In this document: piece by piece, positions 14,331 to 22,120 of the stretch
Position numbering within the stretch: the stretch's first letter is position 1
How the letters are laid out: every line of letters begins with the position of its first letter
Assembly: GCA_039190895.1 (NCBI GenBank)
Contig: JBCCXY010000045.1
Coordinates: 1-24,640, forward strand
DNA from: Ovoidimarina sp039190895
Lineage (GTDB): Bacteria; Pseudomonadota; Alphaproteobacteria; Rhodobacterales; Rhodobacteraceae
Direction of reading: 5' to 3'
Length of the DNA stretch: 24,640 nt
The notes under the pieces: generated by a model
Told to the model about the DNA's origin: nothing
The model's input: the letters and a program-made list of their open reading frames with translations, nothing else
The model's database searches: none
Program-made: the position numbers and the translations under genes

Positions 14331-14675
14331 TCAGGCTTTCAGGTCGCGTGTCGGGCGGCCTGAACCGATGTTTTGGCGGGTTCCGTCGTCGCAATATCCG
14401 CTGATCGGTCCGGCGGCCTGCTTGATGTCCTGCAGGCGGGTCATCGCGTCGCGGATCCCATGCGCCGCCGCGGCGGCGAGTTTTGCGTTACGCTCCATCC
14501 CCTGGCGGAGCTGGGTCAGCACCTCGGGCGGGCAGGGTTTGCGGGTGAGTGCGTCGAGGAGAGTCGCCTTTTCGTCTGCCATGCTGGCGAGGGCGTCGAT
14601 CTGGCCGGATCGCAGGGCCTGGCGTTCGGCTTCCAGCACGGCGTCGAGGCGGGTTGCGGCGGCTCTAGGTGTCAT
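14331..14675 (-). CDS. FlgN-like putative flagellar chaperone
   Basis: The chosen ATG at 14675 lies 10 bases inside the upstream flgJ-like gene and gives 114 residues. The longer opening at 14810 would lie almost wholly within that gene and has a Ser/Pro/Ala-rich, shadow-like sequence. The product is mostly helical: TRLDAVLEAERQALRSGQIDALASMADEKATLLDAL (about residues 8-43) recalls FlgN, the chaperone for hook-filament junction proteins FlgK and FlgL. The C-terminal tail is Gly/Arg-rich and probably disordered. The FlgN call rests on this helical start and the flagellar setting, so it is tentative. Confidence 0.75.
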   Translation of the reverse strand: MTPRAAATRLDAVLEAERQALRSGQIDALASMADEKATLLDALTRKPCPPEVLTQLRQGMERNAKLAAAAAHGIRDAMTRLQDIKQAAGPISGYCDDGTRQNIGSGRPTRDLKA

Positions 14676-14952
14676 TGGATTGCGCTTGCGAGAGGGAGCG
14701 GAAGATGGCTTCGGCGAGGCCGATGCTGCCGCTTTGCGCGAGGCGGTCGGCGTATTCCTGGCGGAGGAGGGAGGCGAATTGTTCCTCCCCGATGCCGCCG
14801 CCGAAGGCATCGCGGGCTTCGCCGAATCCGGCGGATTTGAGCATTTCGGACAGGAACGCGCCTTCGATCTGCTCGGCGGCGCGGCGCAGGGTGTCGGTGT
14901 CTTGGGCGGGCGGCAGCACGGATGCGGCAGCGGTCGCGGTTATGTCTGACAT
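14665..14952 (-). CDS. flgJ: Rod-binding protein, FlgJ N-terminal domain only
   Basis: This 95-residue protein corresponds to the rod-capping N-terminal part of FlgJ: AAEQIEGAFLSEMLKSAGFG (about residues 25-44) and FGGGIGEEQFASLLRQEYADRLAQSGSIGLAEAIFR (about 50-85). The muramidase half found in enterobacterial FlgJ is absent. In Rhodobacter a separate lytic transglycosylase, SltF, supplies that activity, and something similar is expected outside this window. It overlaps the flgN-like gene and diverges from fliK across 112 bp. Confidence 0.9.
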   Translation of the reverse strand: MSDITATAAASVLPPAQDTDTLRRAAEQIEGAFLSEMLKSAGFGEARDAFGGGIGEEQFASLLRQEYADRLAQSGSIGLAEAIFRSLSQAQSNDT

Positions 14953-15000
14953 CTGGATATCTCGAATTCTAGGAATTTCGCGGAGCGTAGCCGCGCGGCC

Positions 15001-15016
15001 GTAAACAACGGGTAAC
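15001..15016 (+). promoter_or_regulatory. Candidate CtrA site between flgJ and fliK
   Basis: GTAA-N7-GTAAC at 15001-15016 matches the CtrA pattern TTAA-N7-TTAAC except for the first base of each half, with exact spacing. It sits centrally between the divergent flgJ-like gene and fliK and could serve either or both. Confidence 0.4.
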
Positions 15017-15064
15017 TGATTGGGGTCATTGTTGCCCGGCCTGTGACAGAACGTCGGAAACCTT

Positions 15065-16657
15065 ATGGATATTCAATCGCTCTTGGGCGCTGCGCCCCAA
15101 AAAGCGCCGTCTGCCGTTGCGGCAACGGGGCCTGCCGCCGCCACGCAAGCGGAGGGACGGGTTGTGCCCGCCCGGTTTGTGCTTCCGGAAGACAGTGCGC
15201 CGGACGCCGGTGCCGAGCTGCCGGAGCTGACCGGGTTGCCCATGAAGGCCGAGCTTGCGGCGTGGACGGCGCTGGTCGCACCGGGGGACGCGGGGGGCGA
15301 GGGTGAGACGGTGCTGGCCTCCGTCTCGGTTGAGACGTTGACCGCCAAGGCGGAGGACATAGCGGAGGAGGCGGGGCTGCCGCTGCCGACTCGGACGGTG
15401 GCTGACCTGCCCGAGGTGCCGGACGATATCGCTGTGCCGCAGGGGCCGTTGACGCCTGGCACGGCGCGGGCCGAGGCAGAGATCGAGGGCGAGACTCCGC
15501 TGATCGTCTATCGGGATCAGCCGCCGGTACCTGCAGATCGGGGTGCCGTGTCTGCGCCCGAGACGGTGATGACATTTACAGCGGTGAAGGGCGAGGTTGC
15601 GCGCGGTGACGTGCCGCCCGGGACGCCGTTCGCGGCGCGGACTGTGGCGGATGCGCCTTCGGCGCGTATGCCTGAGACGCCAGTGCTGACGCGCGGCGCG
15701 GTGGAGCAGACGCCTCAACAACAGACGGGTCCCACGGCGCCGCTGCCCCAGACGACCGGGACGACTTCGGCTGTTGAGGCCCCGCTGCGGGCGGAACGGG
15801 TGCTTGCGTCTGCGGCAGAGACCACACCTGCGCAGACGCCCCCCCAGGTGGGCGCTGCGCCGGTTCAGCGGGAGGTGCCGATTCCGCCAGCGGCAGCGCC
15901 GTTGCCGGCGGCTGCGGTGGCCGCGATGTCTGCAGATGGTCAGAAGCGTGCCGCGCAGGCGCCCGTTGACGCAGCGGCTGCGGATGAGCCTGTGGCACCG
16001 CGAGAGGCGCGGGGTGAGGCGGGACGGGCGCTGGGCGACATTACCCCGGTGCAACGCCCGCAGACGGCCGAACCGACGCAGTTGCCGCAACCGGCGACGT
16101 CGCAGAGTGCTTTGTTGGCGCCCGAGACACCAGTCAAACCCGCCGCCGACAGCGCCCTGTCAGGTGATCTTGCGAAGTTCGCCGATATTGCCCCGGCCTC
16201 GGACGTGCGGGGGACGCAGTCGACGGTGACGACCCAGCCGCCAAGTGTGATGGCGCCTGAACCGCTGCGCCCACCGACGCTGCAGATCGTGGAGGCGCTG
16301 CGCCTTGCGCCCGGTACGGTCGACCTTGTGCTGGTCCCCGAGGAGTTGGGCCGCCTGACCCTGAATATGGTCATGGACGACGGCACGATGTCGGTGACGG
16401 TGACGGCGGAACGGGCGGAAACGCTTGATCTTGTCCGACGTAACGCGGGGCTGCTGGAGGCCGAAGCGCGCGCCGCCGGGTTTGACAGCGTGTCGTTCAC
16501 GTTTGCCGAAAATGGCTCGGGCAGCGGATCGAACACAGAGGATGCCGATGGTGCCGGAACTGGCGGCGGCGACCTGCTGCAGGGGCCGGACGGTGAGGTG
16601 GTGGAACCCGATGTGACGGCGGTGCCGGTCTCTGGCTCGCTTGATCTGCGACTATAA
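15065..16657 (+). CDS. fliK: Flagellar hook-length control protein FliK
   Basis: FliK measures hook length and makes FlhB change export specificity. The 530-residue protein has a long, disordered N-terminal part rich in Ala, Pro, Glu, Thr and Gln (about residues 1-395). A compact C-terminal domain (about 400-485) carries the family pattern LRLAPGTVDLVLVPEELGRLTLNM, then VTVTAERAETLDLVRRNAGLLEAEARAAGF. A Gly/Asp-rich tail ends the protein. The 18-bp gap to flgD points to a fliK-flgD operon. The ATG at 15065 has only a weak Shine-Dalgarno match (GGAAA). Confidence 0.93.
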   Translation: MDIQSLLGAAPQKAPSAVAATGPAAATQAEGRVVPARFVLPEDSAPDAGAELPELTGLPMKAELAAWTALVAPGDAGGEGETVLASVSVETLTAKAEDIAEEAGLPLPTRTVADLPEVPDDIAVPQGPLTPGTARAEAEIEGETPLIVYRDQPPVPADRGAVSAPETVMTFTAVKGEVARGDVPPGTPFAARTVADAPSARMPETPVLTRGAVEQTPQQQTGPTAPLPQTTGTTSAVEAPLRAERVLASAAETTPAQTPPQVGAAPVQREVPIPPAAAPLPAAAVAAMSADGQKRAAQAPVDAAAADEPVAPREARGEAGRALGDITPVQRPQTAEPTQLPQPATSQSALLAPETPVKPAADSALSGDLAKFADIAPASDVRGTQSTVTTQPPSVMAPEPLRPPTLQIVEALRLAPGTVDLVLVPEELGRLTLNMVMDDGTMSVTVTAERAETLDLVRRNAGLLEAEARAAGFDSVSFTFAENGSGSGSNTEDADGAGTGGGDLLQGPDGEVVEPDVTAVPVSGSLDLRL

Positions 16658-16674
16658 AATCTTGGGAGGATAGA

Positions 16675-17379
16675 ATGGATATTACTGAATTCGCGCCATC
16701 ACAGTCGATCTCGCCCAATCAGGCGGGGGCGAAGGCCGAGGATGACAGCGCCGAGGGGGCGCTTACGAAACTCACGACAGATTTCGAGACGTTCCTGAAG
16801 ATGCTGACGACGCAGTTGGAGAATCAGGATCCGCTGAACCCGATGAAGTCGGACGAGTTTGCGTCGCAGCTTGCCACCTTTTCGGGCGTGGAACAGCAGG
16901 TGCGGACCAACGATCTGCTCGAACAGCTTGTGGGCGGTGTCGGCGGTCTGTCGGAAGCGGCGCAACTGGTGGGAATGGAGCTGCGGACCGAGGGCCCGGC
17001 GGCGTTCAAGGGCGAGCCGGTGACGCTGTATCCCAATCTGCCGGACGGGACGGAGCAGGCGATCCTTGTTGTGCGCGACGCGCTGGGCGCCGAAGTCAGC
17101 CGCTTTTCAGTGCCGGTTGATAATGCGCCGATTTCCTGGGGCGGCACCGATCAGGGCGGCGCGTCGGTGGAACCGGGGACCTACAGCTTCACCATCGAGA
17201 CGGCGGCAGGTGGCACGCCGACGGGGCGGACAATACCGGAGGTGTATTCTCCGGTGGTCGAGGCGCGGATGGAGAATGGGGCGCCGTTGGTGGTGCTGGC
17301 GTCGGGCGCGTCGCTTGATCCGGATACAGCCACGGCTGTGCGGGCGCCTGTCAATGCGGAGACTGCGCTGAAATTCTAA
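16675..17379 (+). CDS. flgD: Flagellar hook capping protein FlgD
   Basis: FlgD caps the growing hook and is needed for hook subunit assembly. The 234-residue product has the highly conserved FlgD N-terminus FLKMLTTQLENQDPLNPMKSDEFASQLATFSGVEQQ (about residues 40-75). A FLG/tudor-like core follows, with PAAFKGEPVTLYPNLPDGTEQAILVVRDALGAEVSRF and SWGGTDQGGASVEPGTYSFTIE. A GGGAGGA Shine-Dalgarno sequence precedes the ATG. It is the last flagellar gene on this side of the cluster; its substrate hook gene flgE is outside the window. Confidence 0.96.
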   Translation: MDITEFAPSQSISPNQAGAKAEDDSAEGALTKLTTDFETFLKMLTTQLENQDPLNPMKSDEFASQLATFSGVEQQVRTNDLLEQLVGGVGGLSEAAQLVGMELRTEGPAAFKGEPVTLYPNLPDGTEQAILVVRDALGAEVSRFSVPVDNAPISWGGTDQGGASVEPGTYSFTIETAAGGTPTGRTIPEVYSPVVEARMENGAPLVVLASGASLDPDTATAVRAPVNAETALKF

Positions 17380-17387
17380 CGTGCGGG

Positions 17388-17406
17388 GTGAGCAAACTCA
17401 CGTTTT
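17388..17406 (+). terminator. Possible terminator after flgD
   Basis: GTGAG-CAAA-CTCAC (17388-17401) is followed by GTTTT. An alternative outer pairing AACGTG/CACGTT (17378-17383 with 17399-17404) competes with it. The stem is short, so efficiency is uncertain. Confidence 0.45.
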
Positions 17407-17536
17407 ACCAGAGAACAAGCGGGATGCTCCGCCGGGCAGCCCCTCTTCAGGCGATCAATACGGTTGCGCAGGTGGTCGGCTGTGGCATGCTCGCGTGGTG
17501 CTCCGCTTTGGAGCATGAAATGTGGGGAGACCGGGA

Positions 17537-17947
17537 ATGTCCATTGAAGCAACGGCGCGCGCGTTTTTTGAGGCCTGCGAAACCGGAGAGGGTTGGGCCG
17601 GATGCCAAGCCTATTGCCATGCGGACGGCGGGTTCACGGCGCAGGCCGGGGCGCTGGCGAACGTCACTACGATCGAAGCCTATGCCGAATGGATGAGGGA
17701 CCTTCTAACCCCAATTCCCGACGGAAAATATGAGCTCAAGGCATTCTCTGCGGATGCATCGCGAGGGGTGGTCACCGCCTTCGCCGTCTTCCACGGCACG
17801 CATTCGGTGGATGGTCCGGTTCCGGCGACGGGGAAGACCGTGGCGTCTGACTATGTCTATGCGATGGCGTTCGAGGGCGACAAGATCCGCCATTTGACCA
17901 AGATCTGGAACGACGGGCACGCGCTGGTACAACTCGGCTGGGCATAA
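17537..17947 (+). CDS. SnoaL-like protein
   Basis: The ATG at 17537 is chosen because GGGGAG lies seven bases upstream; a GTG at 17522 would add five residues. The 136-residue product looks like a SnoaL/NTF2-fold small protein: an N-terminal helix (EATARAFFEACETGEGW), a strand pair around GKYELKAFSADASRGVVTAFAVFHGTH (about residues 57-83), and a C-terminal SDYVYAMAFEGDKIRHLTKIWNDG typical of ester-cyclase-like members. The fold binds small hydrophobic ligands in many roles, so substrate and reaction cannot be given. It lies between the flagellar cluster and ubiB, is not evidently part of either, and appears to be transcribed alone. Confidence 0.85.
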   Translation: MSIEATARAFFEACETGEGWAGCQAYCHADGGFTAQAGALANVTTIEAYAEWMRDLLTPIPDGKYELKAFSADASRGVVTAFAVFHGTHSVDGPVPATGKTVASDYVYAMAFEGDKIRHLTKIWNDGHALVQLGWA

Positions 17948-17952
17948 AGGGC

Positions 17953-17978
17953 GGTCGCTTCGGCGCACCCTCGCTTTC
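17953..17978 (+). terminator. 3'-end hairpin element, copy D (TTCG loop, CTCGCTTT tail)
   Basis: GGTCGC (17953-17958) pairs with GCG(C)ACC (17963-17969, one base bulged) around a TTCG loop, followed by CTCGCTTT. It begins five bases after the SnoaL-like gene's stop, between convergent genes. Its stem sequence differs from copies A-C, but structure, bulge place and tail agree with copy C. Confidence 0.45.
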
Positions 17979-17988
17979 ACGGCTTCCG

Positions 17989-19518
17989 CTACAGGATATT
18001 CAGGACCGCGAAGCTCGCCGCCCCGGCAACTGCGCCGAAGAGGAACCAGAAGGCGGTGCGCCAGGTATTGGGCTTGGGTGGGGGCTTTGCGGGCTGGGTT
18101 TGCCGGATCAGCATGGATTCCGCCAGTTGCGGGAGTTTTGGGCCGAAGCGGGCCAGAACGCGTGCTGTGGCGAAGAGGTCGCGCGCGAGGGCGCGGGGGC
18201 CGACGTTGCGTTTGATGTAGTCTTCGACCAGCGGGCGCGCGACTTCGTAGATGTTGATATGCGGGTTGAACGTGCGGGCCACGCCTTCGACCACCACCAT
18301 CGTGCGTTGCAGCAGGATCAGTTCGGTGCGGGTTTCCATGCCGAAGCGTTCAGTCACCTCGAACAGGTACGCCAGCAGGCGGGCCATTGAGATGCGGCTG
18401 GCTTCCATGCCGAAGATCGGCTCCCCCACTGACCGAAGGGCACGGGCGAATTCGTCGATGTCGCGGTCGGCGGGGACATAGCCTGCCTCAAAGTGGACCT
18501 CGGCCACGCGGCGGTAGTCTTTGCGGATGAAGCCGAACAGAATCTCGGCATAGACCCGGCGGGTGTATTCATCGAGCCGCCCCATGATCCCGAAGTCGAA
18601 GACGGCAATGTCGCCGTTCGGGGCGACCTTCATGTTGCCCTGGTGCATGTCGGCGTGGAAGTACCCGTCGCGCAGGGCGTGGAGGAGGAAGAGGCGAAGA
18701 ATGCGCTCTCCCAATGCGTGGCAGTCGTGTCCGGCGGCGCGGATGGCCGCGACGTCTCCGGTCGGGATGCCATCGACCCATTCCAGCGTCATCACGCGGC
18801 GGGAGGACAGGAACCAGCGGATTTCCGGTACGGCGAAGCCGTCGTCGCCTGCGGTGCTTGCGGCGAATTCGGCGGCGCCTGCGGTTTCGAGGCGGAGGTC
18901 GAGTTCGCCCAGCACGGTGGCCTCGAAATGGCCGATGACGTCGACCGGTCGCAGGCGGCGGGATTGCGGGGACAGAAGCTCGACCACGAGGGCGGCGAAG
19001 TAGAACGCGTCGATGTCGCGTTGGAAGGCGCGTTCGATCCCGGGGCGGAGGACTTTGACCGCAACGGCTTCGCCGGTTTCGGCGACGTGGGCTTTGTGGA
19101 CCTGCGCGATGGAGGCGGCGGCGACCGGTTCGGAGAAGTCGGAGAACAGGGTTTCGACGGGGGCGCCGACCTCCTCGGCGATGACACGTTTGGCGATGTC
19201 GGTGGGGAATGGTGGCAGGCGGTCCTGCAGGACGCGGAGTTGCAGGGCGAGTTCGTCGCCCATCACATCGGGGCGCGTGGACAGGATCTGGCCGAATTTG
19301 ATGTAGGCCGGGCCGAGGGCGGTCAGGGCGCGAGGCAAGGGCGGCATGTCGGGGTCGCCACGGAAGCCCAGCCATTTGAACGGCCAGCCGAGGATGCGGG
19401 AGACAAGACGCACGAACGGGGGCGCGTCGAAGGCGCGGAGGACCTCGCCGAGGGCGCCCGTCCGCTCCATCGTGGCGAGGGTGCGGATCAGGCGGACAAT
19501 GTTGTGCGGGCCGCGCAC
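17989..19518 (-). CDS. ubiB: Ubiquinone biosynthesis accessory kinase-like protein UbiB
   Basis: UbiB is a membrane-associated atypical kinase/ATPase of the ABC1/ADCK family that supports ubiquinone synthesis. The 509-residue product shows the family's marks: KFGQ at 74-77, the Ala-rich loop AAAS at 133-136 in place of a Gly-rich loop, Lys155 in VAVKVLRPG, HADMHQGN at 288-295 and the metal-binding DFG at 308-310. A C-terminal hydrophobic segment (about 487-509) anchors it to the membrane. It starts with GTG one base after the ubiE stop, so the two form a quinone-synthesis unit, ubiE-ubiB. Confidence 0.96.
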   Translation of the reverse strand: MRGPHNIVRLIRTLATMERTGALGEVLRAFDAPPFVRLVSRILGWPFKWLGFRGDPDMPPLPRALTALGPAYIKFGQILSTRPDVMGDELALQLRVLQDRLPPFPTDIAKRVIAEEVGAPVETLFSDFSEPVAAASIAQVHKAHVAETGEAVAVKVLRPGIERAFQRDIDAFYFAALVVELLSPQSRRLRPVDVIGHFEATVLGELDLRLETAGAAEFAASTAGDDGFAVPEIRWFLSSRRVMTLEWVDGIPTGDVAAIRAAGHDCHALGERILRLFLLHALRDGYFHADMHQGNMKVAPNGDIAVFDFGIMGRLDEYTRRVYAEILFGFIRKDYRRVAEVHFEAGYVPADRDIDEFARALRSVGEPIFGMEASRISMARLLAYLFEVTERFGMETRTELILLQRTMVVVEGVARTFNPHINIYEVARPLVEDYIKRNVGPRALARDLFATARVLARFGPKLPQLAESMLIRQTQPAKPPPKPNTWRTAFWFLFGAVAGAASFAVLNIL

Positions 19519-19519
19519 C

Positions 19520-20272
19520 CTAGAGCTTCCACCCCGAATGCAGCGCGGCGACGCCCATGGTGAGGTTGCGGTATTTGACCTGATCGAACCCGGCGGCGCG
19601 GATCATGGTGGCGAAGGTGTCCTGGTCGGGGAACTTGCGGATGGATTCGACGAGGTACTGGTAGCTGTCGCGGTCGCCGGTGACGGCCTTTCCCATCGCG
19701 GGGATCACGTTGAAGGAGTAGGCGTCGTAAAGGGCCTGGAGGCCGGAGTTGGGGAGTTGGCTGAATTCGAGGACCATGAGGCGGCCACCCGGGCGGAGGA
19801 CGCGGAAGGCTTCTTTGAGGGCATCTTCGGGGCGTGTGACGTTCCGGATGCCGAAAGAGATGGTGTAGACGTCGAAGCTTGCGTCCGGGAAGGGCAGCGC
19901 CATGGCGTCGCCGACGACCCAGTCGAGGCGGTCCTGCAGTTGCGCGGCCTCGGCCCGGCGTTGGCCTTCGGTGAGCATGCCTTCGGTCATGTCGCAGCAG
20001 ACGGCCGTCGTCCCGGAGGCGCGGCGGAGGAAGCGGAAGGCGATGTCACCGGTGCCGCCCGCGACGTCGAGCAGGCGCTGGCCCGGGCGGGGGGCGAGCC
20101 AGTCCATCATCGCGTCTTTCCAAAGGCGGTGGATCCCGACGCTCATCAAGTCGTTCATCAGGTCATAGCGCCCGGCGACGCTTGTGAAGACCCCGTGCAC
20201 CAGCCCGGCCTTCTGGTCTTCGGCGACCGTCTGGTTGCCGAAATGCGTGGTCTTATCGTCTGTCGTGGTCAT
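19520..20272 (-). CDS. ubiE: Demethylmenaquinone/ubiquinone methyltransferase UbiE
   Basis: UbiE is the SAM-dependent C-methyltransferase of ubiquinone (and menaquinone) synthesis. The ATG at 20272 gives 250 residues, the family's usual size; the frame stays open farther upstream but would run into mutM. It shows the N-terminal FTSVAGRYDLMNDLMSVGIHRLWK (about 29-52), SAM motif I LLDVAGGTGD at 67-76, SFGIRNVTRPEDAL, and the C-terminal YQYLVESIRKFPDQDTF segment. It leads the ubiE-ubiB pair and diverges from mutM across 85 bp, an arrangement I recall from other Rhodobacterales. Confidence 0.96.
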   Translation of the reverse strand: MTTTDDKTTHFGNQTVAEDQKAGLVHGVFTSVAGRYDLMNDLMSVGIHRLWKDAMMDWLAPRPGQRLLDVAGGTGDIAFRFLRRASGTTAVCCDMTEGMLTEGQRRAEAAQLQDRLDWVVGDAMALPFPDASFDVYTISFGIRNVTRPEDALKEAFRVLRPGGRLMVLEFSQLPNSGLQALYDAYSFNVIPAMGKAVTGDRDSYQYLVESIRKFPDQDTFATMIRAAGFDQVKYRNLTMGVAALHSGWKL

Positions 20273-20357
20273 GAGGTCTTGCGCCTTGCAAATCTGCGTC
20301 TTGTTATAGGAGACCGCCCGGCCCAAGCAATGCGGCGTACTGTTCGAGGGGAGCTTC

Positions 20358-21209
20358 GTGCCTGAATTACCAGAAGTCGAAACTGTGCGCAGGGGCCTTT
20401 TGCCGGTGCTGGAAGGCCAGCGGATTGCGACGGCACAGGTGAACCGGCCCGATTTGCGCTGGCCGTTTCCGGAGCGGATGGCAGAGCGGTTGACGGGGCA
20501 GGTTGTGCGGGCGTTGCGGCGGCGGTCTAAGTATTTGCTGGCGGATCTGGCGTCGGGGGAGACGCTGATCGTGCATCTGGGGATGTCGGGGCGGATGCTG
20601 GTGTCGGGCGACACGCTGGGGGCGTTTCACCACGAGCATCCGGCGCCGGAGAAGCATGATCATGTGGTGCTGGACACCGAGGCGGGCGCGCGTGTGACGT
20701 TCAACGATGCGCGGCGGTTTGGGGCGATGGATCTGTGGCCGACTGACGCGCTGGAGTCGCATTGGCTGATCGAGAGACTGGGGCCGGAGCCGTTGGGGAA
20801 CGGATTTAACGAGGAATATCTGGTCGAGGCGTTCCGGGGGCGGAACACGCCGGTAAAGGCGGCGCTGCTGGATCAGCGAATCGTGGCGGGGCTTGGCAAT
20901 ATCTATGTGTGCGAGGCGTTGCATCGGGCGGGCATTTCGCCGCGTCGGAAGGCCAGGCGGATTTCGGCGCCGCGGGTGCGGGCGCTGGTGCCGGTGATCC
21001 GGGATGTGCTGGCGGAGGCGATTGAGGCGGGGGGCTCGTCCCTGCGGGATCACCGGCAGTCGAATGGGGAGCTGGGGTACTTTCAGCATAGTTTCCGCGC
21101 CTATGATCGCGAGGGAGAGTCTTGTCGCAAGGACGGATGTGGCGGGGAGATCGGGCGGATCGTGCAGTCGGGGCGGTCGACGTTTTATTGTTCGACATGT
21201 CAGCGCTAG
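20358..21209 (+). CDS. mutM: Formamidopyrimidine-DNA glycosylase MutM (Fpg)
   Basis: MutM removes 8-oxoguanine and formamidopyrimidines and nicks the site by beta/delta elimination. The 283-residue protein has the exact N-terminus PELPEVETVRRGL after Met. Pro2 is the Schiff-base nucleophile and Glu3 the catalytic acid. The conserved Lys58 in RSKYLLADL is present. The C-terminal zinc finger has Cys256, Cys261, Cys278 and Cys281, with Arg273 between the pairs. It starts with GTG behind GAGGGGAG. It diverges from ubiE and is followed by hairpin element copy C. Confidence 0.98.
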   Translation: MPELPEVETVRRGLLPVLEGQRIATAQVNRPDLRWPFPERMAERLTGQVVRALRRRSKYLLADLASGETLIVHLGMSGRMLVSGDTLGAFHHEHPAPEKHDHVVLDTEAGARVTFNDARRFGAMDLWPTDALESHWLIERLGPEPLGNGFNEEYLVEAFRGRNTPVKAALLDQRIVAGLGNIYVCEALHRAGISPRRKARRISAPRVRALVPVIRDVLAEAIEAGGSSLRDHRQSNGELGYFQHSFRAYDREGESCRKDGCGGEIGRIVQSGRSTFYCSTCQR

Positions 21210-21250
21210 CGGGCTGCTCGTCGGCCCTTGCGGGCGCGCCTCGCTTTTGG
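21210..21250 (+). terminator. 3'-end hairpin element, copy C (TTGC loop, CTCGCTTTT tail)
   Basis: CGGCCC (21222-21227) pairs with GGGC(G)CG (21232-21238, one base bulged) around a TTGC loop, then CCTCGCTTTT. It begins directly after the mutM stop. Compared with copies A and B the stem bases are changed on both sides while pairing is kept. Confidence 0.6.
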
Positions 21251-21343
21251 GGCGCCCCGGGTCTGACGTCGGAACAGGCTTGCGCCGCGCGTGCAGCCTG
21301 ATAACCCTGTCGGCCTGACCGGAACGACCCTGCGAAGGATGCG

Positions 21344-22120
21344 ATGGCCTACAAGACCATTATTGTCGAAGCCGAAGATCACGTCTCTCTCATCCGCCTC
21401 AATCGCCCCGACGCCATGAACGCGCTGTCGGGCGAGTTGCTGGGCGAACTTGCCGACGCACTCGCAGACGCGCAAGCGAACGAGAAGATCCGGGCCATCG
21501 TGATCACCGGGTCGGAAAAGGCCTTCGCGGCTGGGGCGGACATTGCCGAGATGGCCGAGAAATCGTTCGTTGACGTCTTTACCGAGGACATGTTCGCGCG
21601 CGAGGTCAACGGCATCCTGCGGGTCCGCAAGCCGATCATCGCGGCGGTCGCCGGTTACGCGCTTGGTGGCGGATGTGAGCTGGCCATGATGTGCGATTTC
21701 ATCATCGCGGCAGATACCGCGAAGTTCGGTCAGCCAGAGATCAACCTCGGCGTCATGGCGGGGCTTGGCGGCACCCAACGGCTGACCCGGATCGTGGGCA
21801 AGTCGAAGGCGATGGAGATGCACCTGACGGGCCGCTTTATGGACGCCGAAGAGGCGGAGCGGTCGGGCCTTGTCAGCCGCGTCGTTCCGGCGAAGAAGCT
21901 GATGGAAGAGGCGCTGTCGGCGGCTCAAAAAATCGCCGAGAAATCCACGCTGGTTGCGGCGGCGGTGAAAGAGACGGTGAACCGGAGCTATGAGACCTCT
22001 CTCAACGAGGGTCTTCTGTTTGAGCGCCGCCTGTTTCACACCCTTTTCGCCACCGAGGATCAAAAGGAAGGCATGCAAGCCTTCGTCGAAAAGCGCGAGG
22101 CGCATTTCCGCGACAAATGA
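21344..22120 (+). CDS. Enoyl-CoA hydratase (crotonase family)
   Basis: This 258-residue crotonase-fold enzyme probably hydrates short-chain 2-enoyl-CoA in fatty-acid beta-oxidation. Both catalytic glutamates are in place: Glu112 in GGGCELAMMCD and Glu132 in FGQPEINLGVMAGLGGTQRL. The first oxyanion-hole segment FAAGADI (61-67) and the second at GGG (108-110) are intact. The C-terminal LLFERRLFHTLFATEDQKEGMQAFVEKR is typical of hydratases. A GAAGGA Shine-Dalgarno sequence precedes the ATG. It overlaps the following methyltransferase gene by four bases. Substrate chain length cannot be read from the sequence. Confidence 0.95.
   Translation: MAYKTIIVEAEDHVSLIRLNRPDAMNALSGELLGELADALADAQANEKIRAIVITGSEKAFAAGADIAEMAEKSFVDVFTEDMFAREVNGILRVRKPIIAAVAGYALGGGCELAMMCDFIIAADTAKFGQPEINLGVMAGLGGTQRLTRIVGKSKAMEMHLTGRFMDAEEAERSGLVSRVVPAKKLMEEALSAAQKIAEKSTLVAAAVKETVNRSYETSLNEGLLFERRLFHTLFATEDQKEGMQAFVEKREAHFRDK

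Noticed and set aside
17388..17696. 102-codon + strand frame before and into the SnoaL-like gene
   Set aside because: It overlaps the SnoaL-like gene out of frame, has a basic low-complexity end and no Shine-Dalgarno sequence of note.
18493..19563. 356-codon + strand open frame opposite ubiB
   Set aside because: Gly/Asp/Glu/Val-rich shadow of ubiB, whose kinase-like motifs are all present on the - strand.
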